Of a stretch of 64,000 nt of DNA, positions 46,844 through 56,804 are shown piece after piece. Source of the stretch: Rubellimicrobium mesophilum DSM 19309. GTDB lineage: Bacteria > Pseudomonadota > Alphaproteobacteria > Rhodobacterales > Rhodobacteraceae. The stretch covers positions 122,802-186,801 of the forward strand of contig NZ_KK088560.1 of assembly GCF_000600335.2 (NCBI RefSeq), read 5' to 3'. The translations under genes and the position numbers were made by a program. Below the pieces are notes generated by a model, which was not told the DNA's origin, made no database searches, and saw nothing but the letters and a program-made list of their open reading frames with translations. Position 1 is the first letter of the stretch, and every line of letters begins with the position of its first letter.

Positions 46844-48013
46844 TCAGTCCGCGCGGTCGCGGGCGAGGAGGTAGGCGAGGAGACCCAGCGCCACGACGGC
46901 GGCGAAGAAGAGGAAGAGCGCGCGGTAGGCCTGCGTGGGGTCGGCGAAGGCGCCATGGATGGGACGGGAGGCGAACTGCATGAGGCCCGCGCCGCCGATG
47001 CCGAACATGTTGACGAGGGTGACGCCCCGGCCCGTCAGGTGCGGGGGGACGAAGGCGCGGGCATGCGCCATGATGAGCGGGAAGGCCGAGCCGCAGAAGC
47101 CCGCGACCGCGAGGAGGAGCGTCGCCCGGCCGAGGCTCGCCCCCGGGTTCGCGGCCAGCAGGAGGAGCGCCGCGAGGACCACGGCGTTGCCGGCCCAGAC
47201 CACCCACTTGCGCGTCCCGAAAAGGCGGTCCGCCGGGCCGTAGGCGAAGTTGCCCGCCACCATGGCGAGGCCCATGGCGAGCGTCACCCAGCCGATCACG
47301 CCCGCGTCCGCGCCATGGAGGTCGCGGGCGAAGGGGCCTGCCCAGAGGCCTCGGAGCGAGGCGGCGGGGCCGTAGCCCGCGAACATCATCAAGAGGATCG
47401 GCCAGAGCGCCCGCATCCGCAGGAGGTCGAGGACCGAGCCGCGCGTGGGGCCGTCGGGGCCGCGCGGCGGGTCGGTGACGGCGAGCCAGAGGAGGGCGGC
47501 GACGAGGAGGGTGACCGCCGCGAGGCCGCCGAGGGCCGCGCGCCAGCCCACGGCACCCACCAGCGCGGCGAGGGGCGCGGCGGAGAGGACGTTGCCGAGG
47601 CTCCCGAGGCCGAGGGTCATGCCCGCCAGCGTGGCGAAGATCGCGGGCGGGTAGACCCGGGCGAAGATGACGTAGGCGGCCATCAGGACCGGCGAGCAGC
47701 CCGCCCCGATCAGCGCCATGGCGAGCATGACCTGGCCGGGCGTCTGGGCCAGCGCGAAGAGCAGGGCCCCACCCCCGCCCGCGAGCCCCAGGACCGAGGC
47801 CACCGTGCGGCGCGGTCCCATGCGGTCGAGCGCGGCGCCCACGGGAATCTGCATGGCGGCGAAGGCCAGGAACCAGAGCCCGGAGGCCCAGGCGAGGTCG
47901 CCCGCCGTGGCGCCGAGGTCGCGGCCGAGGTCCGGCGTCAGGACCGCCAGGAAGGCGCGGTAGAACTGCGAGAGGACATAGGCCCCGGCGAGGCAGGCGA
48001 TCCCGACCTTCAT
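46844..48013 (-). CDS. MFS transporter
   Basis: 389 residues, 12 hydrophobic segments. Starts MKVGIACLAGAYVLSQFYRA; the A-motif-like loop is GAALDRMGPRRTVA between helices 2 and 3; GLWFLAFAAMQIPVGAALDR and FARVYPPAIFATLAGMTLGL follow, with a second-half motif AYGPADRLFGTRKWVVW-like. Typical of small uncharacterised Rhodobacterales permeases; substrate unknown. The ATG at 48013 is used because family similarity begins there; a purine run sits unusually close to it. Confidence 0.85.
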   Translation of the reverse strand: MKVGIACLAGAYVLSQFYRAFLAVLTPDLGRDLGATAGDLAWASGLWFLAFAAMQIPVGAALDRMGPRRTVASVLGLAGGGGALLFALAQTPGQVMLAMALIGAGCSPVLMAAYVIFARVYPPAIFATLAGMTLGLGSLGNVLSAAPLAALVGAVGWRAALGGLAAVTLLVAALLWLAVTDPPRGPDGPTRGSVLDLLRMRALWPILLMMFAGYGPAASLRGLWAGPFARDLHGADAGVIGWVTLAMGLAMVAGNFAYGPADRLFGTRKWVVWAGNAVVLAALLLLAANPGASLGRATLLLAVAGFCGSAFPLIMAHARAFVPPHLTGRGVTLVNMFGIGGAGLMQFASRPIHGAFADPTQAYRALFLFFAAVVALGLLAYLLARDRAD

Positions 48014-48244
48014 GACCTCCGCCGGTCCCCTTTCCTCCGCGTCGGCGGCCAAGGTGGAGCGCCGGGACAGGAAGGGCAAGGCGTCGAGGCGGGGCCGCTG
48101 GTCGCAGCCCCGCCATTCACCTCTCAACGACCGGGCTGGGCGCTCGGCGGAGTTCCCGCCCGGCGTCACTCGGAAACCGGCACTCGTTACGCAGGCTCAA
48201 CGCCCCTCCCGAGGCGGGGTTGCGGGCCCCGGACCTTGGTCCGA

Positions 48245-49599
48245 TCAGAGCGCCCGGCTGTGGCGGCCCTCGGGCATGGCGTAGGCGTCGAGCGCCAGCG
48301 CGGCGAGGCGCGCGATCAGGCGCGGGGAGCGGACCAGGGCGATGACCTCCCCGTCGGTGGCGGTCCAGCCGGCGAAGCGGCGGCGCAGCGGCGCGGTCAG
48401 GCGCAGGAGGTCGTCGACCGGGACGCCGTGCGCCGCAGCGATCTCGGGCAGGTCGAGCTCGAAGCGGCACATCAGCCGCTCGATCATGTCGGCGCGCAGC
48501 ATGTCGTCGGCGCTCATGGCGTGGCCGCGCTCGGTGGCCAGGCGGCCCCTCTTGATCGCCTGCGCGTAGGAGGAGGAGGTCGAGGCGTTCTGCGTGTAGC
48601 CCTGCGGATAGCGCGAGATGGCCGAGGCGCCCAGGCCGATGAGCACCTGCGAGCCGTCCTCGGTGTAGCCCTGGAAGTTGCGGCGCATCCGCCCCTCGCG
48701 CGAGGCGACCTCCAGCGGGTCCCCCTCGCGGGCGAAGTGGTCGATGCCGACCTCCTTGTAGCCGTCCCAGACCAGCATCCGCGCGGCGGCCTCGAAGAGG
48801 TCGAGCCGCTCCTCGGAGTCGGGGAGGGCGGTCGCGTCGATCAGGACCTGCCGCTTGGCCATCCAGGGGACGTGCGCGTAGCCGTAGAGCGCGAGGCGGT
48901 CGGGCGAGAGCGAGAGCAGCTTCTGGACCGAGGCCGCCATGCGCCCGCGCGTCTGGTGCGGCAGGCCGTAGAGCATGTCCATGCTGAGGCTGCGGACGCC
49001 CTGGTCGCGGATCATGTCCACCACGTCGCGGGTGAGCTCGTAGGGCTGGGCGCGGCCGATGGCGTCCTGCACCACGGGATCGAAGTCCTGCACGCCGACC
49101 GAGGCGCGGGTGAGCCCCGCCGCGCCGAGACGCGCAGGCGGGCTTCGTCCACCTCGGTCGGGTCGATCTCGACGGAGAAGCTCAGGTCCTTCGCCGGGGG
49201 GCGGAAGGCGTTGAGGGCGTCGCAGAGCTCGGCGAGCATCCCGGCGGGCAGGATCGTGGGGGTGCCGCCGCCCAGGTGGATCGCCGCGACCTCCACGTCG
49301 GGGCGCAGGTGGCGGCCCACCAGCGCGAGCTCGGCCCTGATCTGCGCGAGGTAGGGGATCAGCGGGCGGTCGGTCTGCGTGCCCTGCGTGCGGCAGGCGC
49401 AGAACCAGCAGAGCCGCCGGCAGTAGGGGATGTGGACGTAGAGCGAGATGCGGGCGCCCGCCGGGACCGCCTCGATCCAGCCCGTCGTCTCGGCGGGCCC
49501 GACGGTTGCGCCGAAATGATTGGCGGGCGGGTAGCTGGTGTAGCGCGGGGCGCGTGCGTCAAAGAGACCCAGGGCCCTCAGTTGGTCATGCAAGGGCAT
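48245..49599 (-). CDS. hemN: Oxygen-independent coproporphyrinogen III oxidase (frameshift near 49127)
   Basis: Radical-SAM enzyme of about 451 residues after repair. It decarboxylates coproporphyrinogen III in haem synthesis without oxygen. The N-terminal part has YTSYPPANHFGA, the cluster motif HIPYCRRLCWFCACRTQGT (CxxxCxxC) and AIHLGGGTPTILPAG; the C-terminal part has VQDFDPVVQDAIGRAQPYEL, MDMLYGLPHQT, YKEVGIDHFA and LIGLGASAISRYPQGYTQNA. The frame breaks after VDEARLR in a CGCG-rich stretch and one missing base explains it. Divergent from fnrL, so probably activated by it under low oxygen. Confidence 0.9.
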
Positions 49600-49696
49600 T
49601 GCAAACCCTGTCGGAAATAGCGTTATGAGGGCCCTGGCCGGCCCTGATCCCTTGATCCCCGGCCTGTCCTGCCGCACGATCACATGCGAGGCGCCC

Positions 49697-50485
49697 ATGC
49701 CGTTCGACCAGAGGCTGTCCCGAACCGTGACCTCTTCCGCCCCGGTCCCGAAGCTCAAGAACGTCGAGGTGGAGTGCGCGGGCTGCCCCATCCGGCACCG
49801 CGCCGTCTGCGCCCGTTGCGACGCGGAGGATCTCCAGCGGCTCGAGGAGATCAAGTATTACCGCACCTACGAGGCCGGGCAGGCCATTGCCTGGGCCGGT
49901 GACGAGATGGGCTTCGTGGGCTCGGTCGTGCGGGGCGTGGCGACGATCAGCCAGACCATGGCGGACGGCCGCAAGCAGATGGTGGGCCTCCTGCTGCCCT
50001 CGGACTTCATCGGCCGCCCGGGCCGCTCCTCCACGCCCTACGACGTGACGGCGGTCAGCGAGGTCACGCTCTGCTGCTTCCGCCGCAAGCCCTTCGAGCA
50101 GCTCCTGGTGAGCACCCCCGCCGTGGCGGAGCGGCTCCTCGACATGGCGCTCGACGAGCTGGATGCGGCGCGGGAGTGGATGCTGATCCTGGGCCGCAAG
50201 ACGGCGCGGGAGAAGATCGCCTCCCTCCTCACCATCGTGGCGCGGCGCGAGGCGACGGTGGGGCTCCCGGCGATCAAGGGCCCGATCGTGATCGACCTGC
50301 CGCTGACGCGCGAGGCGATGGCGGACTACCTGGGGCTCACGCTCGAGACGGTCAGCCGCCAGATCAGCGCCCTCAAGAACGAGGGCGTGATTGAGCTGGA
50401 CGGCAAGCGCCGCATCGCCGTGCCGGACATCCGCCTCCTGATGGCGGAGACGGGCGACGACATGGACGGCGGCCTGATCGCCTGA
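49697..50485 (+). CDS. fnrL: FNR/CRP-family oxygen-responsive regulator FnrL
   Basis: 262 residues from the ATG at 49697; an earlier ATG at 49625 is in frame but lacks support. N-terminal cluster cysteines are in CAGCPIRHRAVCARC (residues 27-41), with a further Cys in EVTLCCFRRKPFE for the 4Fe-4S centre. The cyclic-nucleotide-like beta-barrel spans ~55-140. The C-terminal DNA-binding helix REAMADYLGLTLETVSRQIS has the ExxSR residues that read TTGAT half-sites. It activates cco, hemN and related genes under low oxygen; matching boxes occur upstream of uspA, ccoN and ccoG. Confidence 0.93.
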   Translation: MPFDQRLSRTVTSSAPVPKLKNVEVECAGCPIRHRAVCARCDAEDLQRLEEIKYYRTYEAGQAIAWAGDEMGFVGSVVRGVATISQTMADGRKQMVGLLLPSDFIGRPGRSSTPYDVTAVSEVTLCCFRRKPFEQLLVSTPAVAERLLDMALDELDAAREWMLILGRKTAREKIASLLTIVARREATVGLPAIKGPIVIDLPLTREAMADYLGLTLETVSRQISALKNEGVIELDGKRRIAVPDIRLLMAETGDDMDGGLIA

Positions 50486-50509
50486 CAGCGGCATCCCCTC
50501 TCCCATCCC

Positions 50510-51352
50510 TCAGTGGGCCATCAGGAGGGGCAGCGGCACGGCGGCCAGCATGGCGCGGGTCGTGCCGCCCAGGAGCGCCTCGCGCAGGCGGGAATGGCCG
50601 AAGGCGCCCATGACCAGGGCCTCGGCCCCCCTCTCCTGACAGAAGCGGGCCAGCACGTCGGCCACGCGCGGCTCGGTCCGGGCGAGGACGGCGATCTCGG
50701 CCTGGACGCCGTGGCGGGCGAGCCAGAGGCCCAGCGCGCCGCCCGGATCCGCCCGGTCGTGGGCGTGGAGCGGCGGGTCCACGATGGCGATGTCCACGGT
50801 CTCGGCGGCCTTGAGGAAGGGCAGCGCGGCCCGGACGGCGCGGAGCGCCTCGTCCCCGTCGTTCCAGGCGACGCAGATCCGGCGGAAGGGCCGGTCCCAG
50901 TCGGTGCGGGCGTGGTCGGGGACGACCAGGACCGGCCCGCCGGTCCCGAAGAGCAGCGCCTCGGCCACGATGGGGGCGAGCGGGTCGTGGGCGGGCCCGT
51001 AGGGGCGCCCCGTCACCAGCAGGTCCGAGAAGCGGGCGGTGCGCGACAGCGCCGTGGCGAGCCCGAGGCTCTGGGCCGTGACCGGCTCCACCCGCGCCCG
51101 GATGCCGGCCGGGACCTGGGCCCGCGCCCAGGAGGCCAGCGCCTGCGCCCGTTCGAGCGATTCGAGGCGCCAGTCCTCCATCATCATCGGCGTCGAGGTC
51201 ATGGGCACCGTCTCGAGGGGGACGGGCTCGATGCCGAGGCAGAAGAGGTCGATCTGCGCGTCCTCGCGGGCGGCGATCGCGATGGCCGCGCGGAGCGCGG
51301 GGGCGTCGCCGGTCTCGTCGGTGATCACCAGGCTCAGGGTCCGAATCGCCAT
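50510..51352 (-). CDS. Universal stress protein, tandem UspA domain
   Basis: 280 residues. Starts MAIRTLSLVITDETGDAPAL; the second domain begins near RRICVAWNDGDEALRAVRAA and ends with the nucleotide-binding loop VMGAFGHSRLREALLGGTTR, then AMLAAVPLPLLMAH. The first domain lacks a clear ATP loop. The gene sits between fnrL and ccoN, divergent from ccoN, an arrangement common in Rhodobacterales. An FNR-like box lies about 50 bases upstream of its start. Confidence 0.9.
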   Translation of the reverse strand: MAIRTLSLVITDETGDAPALRAAIAIAAREDAQIDLFCLGIEPVPLETVPMTSTPMMMEDWRLESLERAQALASWARAQVPAGIRARVEPVTAQSLGLATALSRTARFSDLLVTGRPYGPAHDPLAPIVAEALLFGTGGPVLVVPDHARTDWDRPFRRICVAWNDGDEALRAVRAALPFLKAAETVDIAIVDPPLHAHDRADPGGALGLWLARHGVQAEIAVLARTEPRVADVLARFCQERGAEALVMGAFGHSRLREALLGGTTRAMLAAVPLPLLMAH

Positions 51353-51402
51353 GACGGGTCTCCTTTCGCGTTGGAGACTGGCCGTGTCTCCGCTGCCGCG
51401 CC

Positions 51403-51416
51403 TTGATCCTTGTCAC
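51403..51416 (-). promoter_or_regulatory. FNR-like box upstream of the universal stress gene
   Basis: TTGAT-CCTT-GTCAC read on the plus strand; on the minus strand the good half-site is ATCAA. One half matches the FNR consensus TTGAT-N4-ATCAA fully, the other at three of five bases. It lies about 50 bases upstream of the start at 51352 and within 140 bases of ccoN. Confidence 0.5.
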
Positions 51417-51434
51417 GGAGTCGGCCGGGGCGGT

Positions 51435-51448
51435 TTGACCTGGATCAA
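51435..51448 (+). promoter_or_regulatory. FNR box of the ccoNOQP operon
   Basis: TTGAC-CTGG-ATCAA matches the FNR consensus TTGAT-N4-ATCAA at 9 of 10 positions. It lies 94 bases upstream of the ccoN ATG, suitable for class II activation by FnrL under low oxygen. Confidence 0.8.
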
Positions 51449-51541
51449 GGAAAACCGCGATCGGTCGTGGGATGCCGCGCCCCAGACCACCGGACCCGCC
51501 GCGCCATCCCGCACGGGTCGAATCAGAGGGACGCATCCGCA

Positions 51542-53143
51542 ATGTGGGATTGGATCAAGATCGCGACGTTCGGGGTGATCGCCCTGATCGCCGCCATCGC
51601 CGCCAACTGGGCGCGCGACCTGGCCTACCAGGTCCACGCCCTGATCGTCATGGCCGTGGCGGCCGGCCTCTTCGTCTGGACCGTGCGCCAGACCGGCGAG
51701 GAGCGGGCCGCAGCGGCGCCGCGCCTCGACGAATACAACGACGGGGTGATTCGCGCGGGCGCGATCGCCACGACCGTCTGGGGCCTCGTGGGGTTCTTGG
51801 TGGGCGTCTTCATCGCCTGCCAGCTCGCCTTCCCGAGCCTCAACTTCGAGTTCCTGCACGGCTTCGGCAACTTCGGCCGCCTGCGTCCCCTCCACACCTC
51901 GGCGGTGATCTTCGCCTTCGGGGGCAACGCCCTGATCGCCACGAGCTTCTACATCGTGCAGCGGACCTCGGCGGCGCGGCTCTGGGGCGGCAACCTCGCC
52001 TGGTTCGTGTTCTGGGGCTACCAGCTCTTCATCGTGCTGGCCGCGACCGGCTACCTCCTGGGCGCCACGCAGTCCAAGGAATACGCCGAGCCGGAGTGGT
52101 ACGTGGACCTCTGGCTGACGGTGGTCTGGGTGGCCTACCTCGTGGTGTTCCTGGGCACGATCGTGAAGCGCAAGGAACCCCACATCTACGTGGCCAACTG
52201 GTTCTACCTGTCCTTCATCGTGACCATCGCGATGCTGCACATCGTGAACAACCTCTCGATCCCCGTATCGATCTGGGGCTCGAAGTCGGTCCAGGTGTTC
52301 TCGGGCGTGCAGGACGCCATGGTGCAGTGGTGGTACGGGCACAACGCCGTGGGCTTCTTCCTGACCGCGGGCTTCCTGGGCATGATGTACTACTTCGTGC
52401 CGAAGCAGGCGGGCCGGCCGGTCTACAGCTATAAGCTCTCGATCATCCACTTCTGGGCGCTGATCTTCCTCTACATCTGGGCGGGCCCGCACCACCTCCA
52501 CTATACCGCGCTGCCCGACTGGGCCGCGACGCTGGGGATGGTCTTCTCGGTGATCCTGTGGATGCCCTCCTGGGGCGGCATGATCAACGGCCTGATGACC
52601 CTGTCGGGCGCCTGGGACAAGATCCGCACCGACCCGATCATGCGGATGATGGTGATCTCGCTCGGCTTCTACGGGATGAGCACCTTCGAGGGGCCGATGA
52701 TGTCGGTGCGCGCCGTCAACTCGCTGTCGCACTACACGGACTGGACCATCGGGCACGTCCACTCGGGCGCCCTGGGCTGGAACGGCATGATCACCTTCGC
52801 CGCGCTCTACTTCATGGTGCCCAAGCTCTGGCACAAGGAGCGGCTCTACTCCCTCGCCGCCGTCAACTGGCACTTCTGGCTCGCCACCATCGGCATCGTG
52901 CTCTACGCGGCCTCGATGTGGGTCACCGGGATCATGGAAGGCCTGATGTGGCGCGAGGTGGACGCCAACGGCTTCCTGGTGAACAGCTTCGCCGACACCG
53001 TCGCCGCCAAGTTCCCGATGTACGTGGTGCGCGCCACCGGCGGGGGCCTCTTCCTGGCCGGCGCCATCATCATGGCCTGGAACCTGTACATGACGGCCTT
53101 CGGCAAGGTCCGCGTCGCCGCCGTCGCCACTCCGGCCGAATGA
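51542..53143 (+). CDS. ccoN: cbb3-type cytochrome c oxidase subunit I
   Basis: 533 residues; catalytic subunit with haems b and b3 and CuB. It reduces oxygen to water and pumps protons across the inner membrane. Helix II His region [20 protein letters not shown], haem/copper region [20 protein letters not shown], the two His of [13 protein letters not shown], and [20 protein letters not shown] near the haem ligands. Twelve or more hydrophobic helices, slightly longer at the N-terminus than the minimum. First gene of ccoNOQP with an FNR box upstream. Confidence 0.96.
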   Translation: MWDWIKIATFGVIALIAAIAANWARDLAYQVHALIVMAVAAGLFVWTVRQTGEERAAAAPRLDEYNDGVIRAGAIATTVWGLVGFLVGVFIACQLAFPSLNFEFLHGFGNFGRLRPLHTSAVIFAFGGNALIATSFYIVQRTSAARLWGGNLAWFVFWGYQLFIVLAATGYLLGATQSKEYAEPEWYVDLWLTVVWVAYLVVFLGTIVKRKEPHIYVANWFYLSFIVTIAMLHIVNNLSIPVSIWGSKSVQVFSGVQDAMVQWWYGHNAVGFFLTAGFLGMMYYFVPKQAGRPVYSYKLSIIHFWALIFLYIWAGPHHLHYTALPDWAATLGMVFSVILWMPSWGGMINGLMTLSGAWDKIRTDPIMRMMVISLGFYGMSTFEGPMMSVRAVNSLSHYTDWTIGHVHSGALGWNGMITFAALYFMVPKLWHKERLYSLAAVNWHFWLATIGIVLYAASMWVTGIMEGLMWREVDANGFLVNSFADTVAAKFPMYVVRATGGGLFLAGAIIMAWNLYMTAFGKVRVAAVATPAE

Positions 53144-53154
53144 GGATCTGACCA

Positions 53155-53880
53155 ATGGCCTTTCTCGACCAACACAAGAAGCTGGAGCGGAACGCGTCCC
53201 TCCTCCTGGGCGCGAGCCTCTTCGTGGTCCTCATCGGCGGCGCCGTGGAGATCGTCCCGCTGTTCTACCTGCAGAACACCATCGAGCACGTGGAAGGGGT
53301 GCGGCCCTACTCGCCGCTGGAGCTCGCGGGGCGCAACATCTACGTCCGCGAGGGCTGCTACGTCTGCCACAGCCAGATGATCCGCCCGATGCGCGACGAG
53401 GTGGAGCGCTACGGGCACTACTCCCTCGCCGCCGAGTCGATGTACGACCACCCCTTCCAGTGGGGCTCCAAGCGGACGGGGCCCGACCTCGCCCGCGTGG
53501 GGGGGCGCTACTCGGACTCCTGGCACGTCCAGCACCTGACCGAGCCGCGCTCGGTGGTGCCGGAGTCGATCATGCCGCCCTACGGCTTCCTCGAGGACAC
53601 CCCCATCGACGGCCAGTACATCGCCGACGCGATGGCGACCAACCGCGAGGTGGGGGTCCCCTACACCGACGAGCAGATCGCCTCGGCGCAGGCGGACTTC
53701 CTGGTGCAGGCGGACCCGGAGGGGGACACCGACGGGCTCCTCGAGCGCTATCCGGGCGCCCATGTGGCCAACGCCGACGAGTTGCAGGGCGTGTCCGAGA
53801 TGGACGCCTTGGTGGCCTACCTGCAGGTGCTCGGCACGATGGTGGACTTCTCCACCTTCACGCCGGACGCGAGCCGCTGA
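53155..53880 (+). CDS. ccoO: cbb3-type cytochrome c oxidase subunit II
   Basis: 241 residues, membrane-anchored mono-haem cytochrome c. N-terminal helix [20 protein letters not shown]; haem site in [20 protein letters not shown]; axial Met region [13 protein letters not shown]. It passes electrons from CcoP to CcoN. Begins 12 bases after ccoN. Confidence 0.96.
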   Translation: MAFLDQHKKLERNASLLLGASLFVVLIGGAVEIVPLFYLQNTIEHVEGVRPYSPLELAGRNIYVREGCYVCHSQMIRPMRDEVERYGHYSLAAESMYDHPFQWGSKRTGPDLARVGGRYSDSWHVQHLTEPRSVVPESIMPPYGFLEDTPIDGQYIADAMATNREVGVPYTDEQIASAQADFLVQADPEGDTDGLLERYPGAHVANADELQGVSEMDALVAYLQVLGTMVDFSTFTPDASR

Positions 53881-53893
53881 GGGAGGGGGCACG

Positions 53894-54151
53894 ATGACCG
53901 ACACCTATACCCTCCTGCGCGAGTTCGCCGATTCCTGGGTGCTGCTCTCGCTCACGCTCTTCTTCCTGGGGGCCATCGCCTTCGCTTGGCGGCCGGGGTC
54001 CCGGTCGCTGCACGAGGACGCGGGGCAGGTCCCCTTCCGCCACGACGACCGTCCGGCCATCGACGAGCCGGCGCCGGCCCGCCGGGTCCCGGCCTGCGGC
54101 CAGGACTGCGGCCACTGCACCTGCGACCTTCTCCCGGAGGGAACGATATGA
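53894..54151 (+). CDS. ccoQ: cbb3 oxidase assembly subunit CcoQ with Cys-rich tail
   Basis: 85 residues. N-terminal single helix SWVLLSLTLFFLGAIAFAWR and the short soluble part GSRSLHEDAGQVPFRHDD are typical of CcoQ/FixQ. The last 20 residues are unusual in density of Cys: PACGQDCGHCTCDLLPEG. CcoQ stabilises the complex; the tail might bind a metal or serve in thiol chemistry (inference). Its stop overlaps the ccoP start. Confidence 0.88.
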   Translation: MTDTYTLLREFADSWVLLSLTLFFLGAIAFAWRPGSRSLHEDAGQVPFRHDDRPAIDEPAPARRVPACGQDCGHCTCDLLPEGTI

Positions 54152-55036
54152 CGCGCAACGACAAGAATCCCTCCCCCGGCATGGAGACCACCGGCCACGA
54201 CTGGGACGGCATCCAGGAGTGGAACAACCCCCTGCCCCGCTGGTGGCTCTGGATGCTCTACGCCACCATCGTCTGGGGGGTGGGCTACACCATCGCCTAC
54301 CCGGCCTGGCCGCTGGTCCATGGCGCGACTTCCGGCCTCCTCGGCTACTCGACCCGCGGCGCCGTCGCGGAGGAGATCGCCGGGGTCGAGCAGGCGCGGT
54401 CGGGCATGATGGAGAAGCTCGCCAACGCCGACCTGACGACGCTGGGGCAGGACCCCGACCTCCAGGGCTTCGCGGTGAACGCGGGCGCCTCGGTGTTCCG
54501 CGCCAACTGCGCGCAGTGCCACGGCTCGGGCGCGGCGGGGGAACCAGTCGGGCGGCTTCCCGAACCTCCTGGATGACGACTGGCTCTGGGGCGGCTCGAT
54601 CACCGACGTGGCCTTCACGGTGACGAACGGCGTGCGGAACGACTCCTCGCCCGACGCGCGGTGGTCGCAGATGCCGGCTTTCGGCGAGATGCTCTCGCCG
54701 GAGGAGGTCGATCAGGTCGTGAACCACGTCCTCGCCATCTCCGGGCAGGACCATGACGCCGCCCTGGCCGAGGCGGGGGCGCAGGTCTTCGCGGACAACT
54801 GCGCGGGCTGCCACGGCGAGAAGGGCGAAGGGATGCGCGAGGTGGGCGCGCCCACCCTGACCGACGCGGTCTGGCTCTACGGCGGCAGCCCGGAGCGGAT
54901 CAAGGAGACCGTCACCTACGCCCGCTTCGGCGTCATGCCGGCCTGGAGCGAGGAGTTCCGCCACGCCAACGGCCTGAGCCAGGCCGAGATCAACGCCGTG
55001 GCGACCTATGTCCACGGGCTGGGCGGCGGCGAGTAA
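54148..55036 (+). CDS. ccoP: cbb3-type cytochrome c oxidase subunit III (frameshift near 54540)
   Basis: About 295 residues after repair, a di-haem cytochrome c that receives electrons from the bc1 complex. N-terminal WDGIQEWNNPLPRWWLWMLY with one or two helices; haem sites NCAQCHGSGAAG and NCAGCHGEKGEG; Met region MPAFGEML and MPAWSEEF. The frame breaks at GSGAAGE; removing one G from the GGGGG run gives AAGNQSGGFPNLLDDDWLWG and rejoins it, so this is a sequencing error most likely. Followed by a strong terminator. Confidence 0.93.
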
Positions 55037-55074
55037 GGCTTCCCGGCGAACCTCCTTCCTGGTTCGTCCAACTC

Positions 55075-55103
55075 GGGCGGCTCCTGCGGGAGCCGCCCTT
55101 TTT
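55075..55103 (+). terminator. Rho-independent terminator of ccoNOQP
   Basis: GGGCGGCTCC at 55075-55084 pairs perfectly with GGAGCCGCCC at 55089-55098 around a TGCG loop, followed by five T. Classic intrinsic terminator, 38 bases after the ccoP stop. Confidence 0.9.
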
Positions 55104-55105
55104 CG

Positions 55106-55786
55106 TCATCCCATGGCCGCGCCGGCCTCGCGCCGCCGGGCCTTGGCCCGGTCGGCGCGCGTGACCCAGAGGGCGAGGCTCGTCCAGGTCAGGATGTAGA
55201 GGCCGCCCAGGGCCAGCACGACCTCGCCCGGGATCGGCCCGACGCCGGCCCGGTCCACGAAGGTGTGGATCGAGGGCACCGGATAGGGGTGGACGGTGAT
55301 CTTGCCCGCGTAGGCGACCGTCTGGATGAGGAGGATCCAGAGATAGTTGTTGCGCACCCGGCGCGCGACGGCCGTGAGGTAGCTCACGTGGTAGGCCGGC
55401 CTGTCGTAGTCGTCGGCGAGGATCACCTGCCAAGCTTCGTCGGTCCGAAGGTCGCCGTCGCGCAGCATCGGCACGAAGAGGTGCCGCTCCATCCAGCGCG
55501 CCCGCGCCCGCCAGACGCTGAAGTAGCGGTAGCGTCGCGCCTCGAGCGCGAGGAACAGCATGATGAGGATGCCCACGAGGATCAGCGGCAGCGGCGAGGC
55601 GAGCGGCGAGGAGAAGGTGATCGACAGCGCCACGCCCAGCGTCACCACCGACCAGTTGGTCGTGGTGTCGAGCCGGGTGCGCCAGATGGTCGAGCGGTAG
55701 ACCTCGCCCCGGTAGAGGTGGGCCAGCGCGCCGATCTCGGCCGCGCTGAACTCCTGAAGGTCGAGGGCGTGGCGCTTGGGTGTCAT
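55106..55786 (-). CDS. DUF2270 family membrane protein, copy 1
   Basis: 226 residues. GALAHLYRGEVYRSTIWRTR, LDTTTNWSVVTLGVALSITF, ALEARRYRYFSVWRARARWM and a C-terminal helix region mark the DUF2270 family, with four predicted membrane helices. Function unknown. It is convergent with ccoP and a paralogue of the gene at 56805-57494, with which it shares long identical stretches such as RTRLDTTTNWS and EARRYRYF. Confidence 0.85.
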   Translation of the reverse strand: MTPKRHALDLQEFSAAEIGALAHLYRGEVYRSTIWRTRLDTTTNWSVVTLGVALSITFSSPLASPLPLILVGILIMLFLALEARRYRYFSVWRARARWMERHLFVPMLRDGDLRTDEAWQVILADDYDRPAYHVSYLTAVARRVRNNYLWILLIQTVAYAGKITVHPYPVPSIHTFVDRAGVGPIPGEVVLALGGLYILTWTSLALWVTRADRAKARRREAGAAMG

Positions 55787-55894
55787 GGGGGCCTCCTCCG
55801 TCGCGATCCTGCCGATCAGGACGCGCCCGAGGTTCCCTTGCGTCAAGCGGAACGTGGCGCCGGCGCCCGCCGTGAGAGGACGCCGGCCGGGACC

Positions 55895-56101
55895 TCAGAG
55901 GTCGAGGACGTGGATGTCGCCGAGGCCGATGTCGCGGCGCAGATGCGCCGGCAGGTCGGCGACCGAGCGGCGCGCGGTGTCGGACTGGGCGATGGCGGCC
56001 AGGCGGCGCAGGAGGGCGCGCAGGCCGTCGCGGCGCTCGAACGCCGAGGGACGGGGCGAGAGGCCGTCGACGAGGAATCGGGAGGCGGTCAGCGTGGTCA
56101 T
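55895..56101 (-). CDS. DUF1127-like small protein
   Basis: 68 residues. The C-terminal half (ALLRRLAAIAQSDTARRSVA, then DLPAHLRRDIGLGDIHVLDL) matches the DUF1127 pattern, in which a short basic helix is followed by LxxLxxxxLRDIGL. Small proteins of this family have been linked to RNA turnover and phosphate or C1 metabolism in alphaproteobacteria. Single gene between the two DUF2270-flanking genes. Confidence 0.7.
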   Translation of the reverse strand: MTTLTASRFLVDGLSPRPSAFERRDGLRALLRRLAAIAQSDTARRSVADLPAHLRRDIGLGDIHVLDL

Positions 56102-56212
56102 GGCATTGGTCCTTGGAAAGGGCGGGATGAAAAGGGTCGGCGTGAAAGGGAAGCCGGGCGCGGCTGGTGGCCGCGACCGTGGAAGGGATGGGAGGCGGGA
56201 GCCCCTGGGAGG

Positions 56213-56728
56213 TCAGAGGCTGCCGAAGGCCACCGGGCGCCAGGTCCAGCCCTGGGCGGCCGTGACCTCCTGGAGGGGGCCCTTCAGCTCCCTGGTGGCG
56301 AAGCGGTATTCGTAGACCTGCCCGAGGCGGAGGTCCTCCTCGCGGAAGGCGTAGCCGGTGCCGAAGCTCATCTCGACCTTCTGGCCGCGGAAGGACTCCG
56401 AGGAGAAGGACAGGTTCGGCAGGCCTGCGCGCCATTCGACCGTGTAGTCGCGCTGGACGTTGCGGACCTCGCCTGTCGCCTCGTCGAGCCTGAGGAGCAC
56501 CTGCGCGCCCTTCTTGAGGCCGGCCTTGGCAAAGATCTCGTACCAGCGGGCATCCACGATGCGCCACTCGGCGACGAGGTCCGCGCCTTCGGGGCCGCCC
56601 TCGCTCACCACGAAGGGGGCGGAGTCGCGGTTGAGGGCGAGGAAGGCGGCACGGAGGTCCTCCGCGCTCTGGCGCGGCGTGCCGGCGGGGGGCGCCTTGC
56701 GCCCGGTGAACATGTCGAAGAAACCCAT
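56213..56728 (-). CDS. Hypothetical protein
   Basis: 171 residues starting MGFFDMFTGRKAPPAGTPRQ. Later blocks: ADLVAEWRIVDARWYEIFAK, LKKGAQVLLRLDEATGEVRN, RDYTVEWRAGLPNLSFSSES and GTGYAFREEDLRLGQVYEYR. It looks like a beta-rich soluble domain. I do not recognise the function; the FF-xxF N-terminus is seen in several small conserved proteins. The ATG at 56728 has GGGATTTG upstream, a weak site. Confidence 0.65.
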   Translation of the reverse strand: MGFFDMFTGRKAPPAGTPRQSAEDLRAAFLALNRDSAPFVVSEGGPEGADLVAEWRIVDARWYEIFAKAGLKKGAQVLLRLDEATGEVRNVQRDYTVEWRAGLPNLSFSSESFRGQKVEMSFGTGYAFREEDLRLGQVYEYRFATRELKGPLQEVTAAQGWTWRPVAFGSL

Positions 56729-56804
56729 GGAGCAAATCCCTGTCTCAATGGCGACGTAATGCCGCACGGGGAGGCGGGAGGCCAAGGCGGGAAAACCCGA
56801 CCTC

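Noticed and set aside
48230-48243. Terminator after hemN (CGGACC/GGTCCG)
   Set aside because: A 2-base loop is too tight and no T-run follows on the minus strand.
49600-49696. FNR box between hemN and fnrL
   Set aside because: Only one TTGAT half-site (49652-49656) is present; the other half does not match ATCAA.
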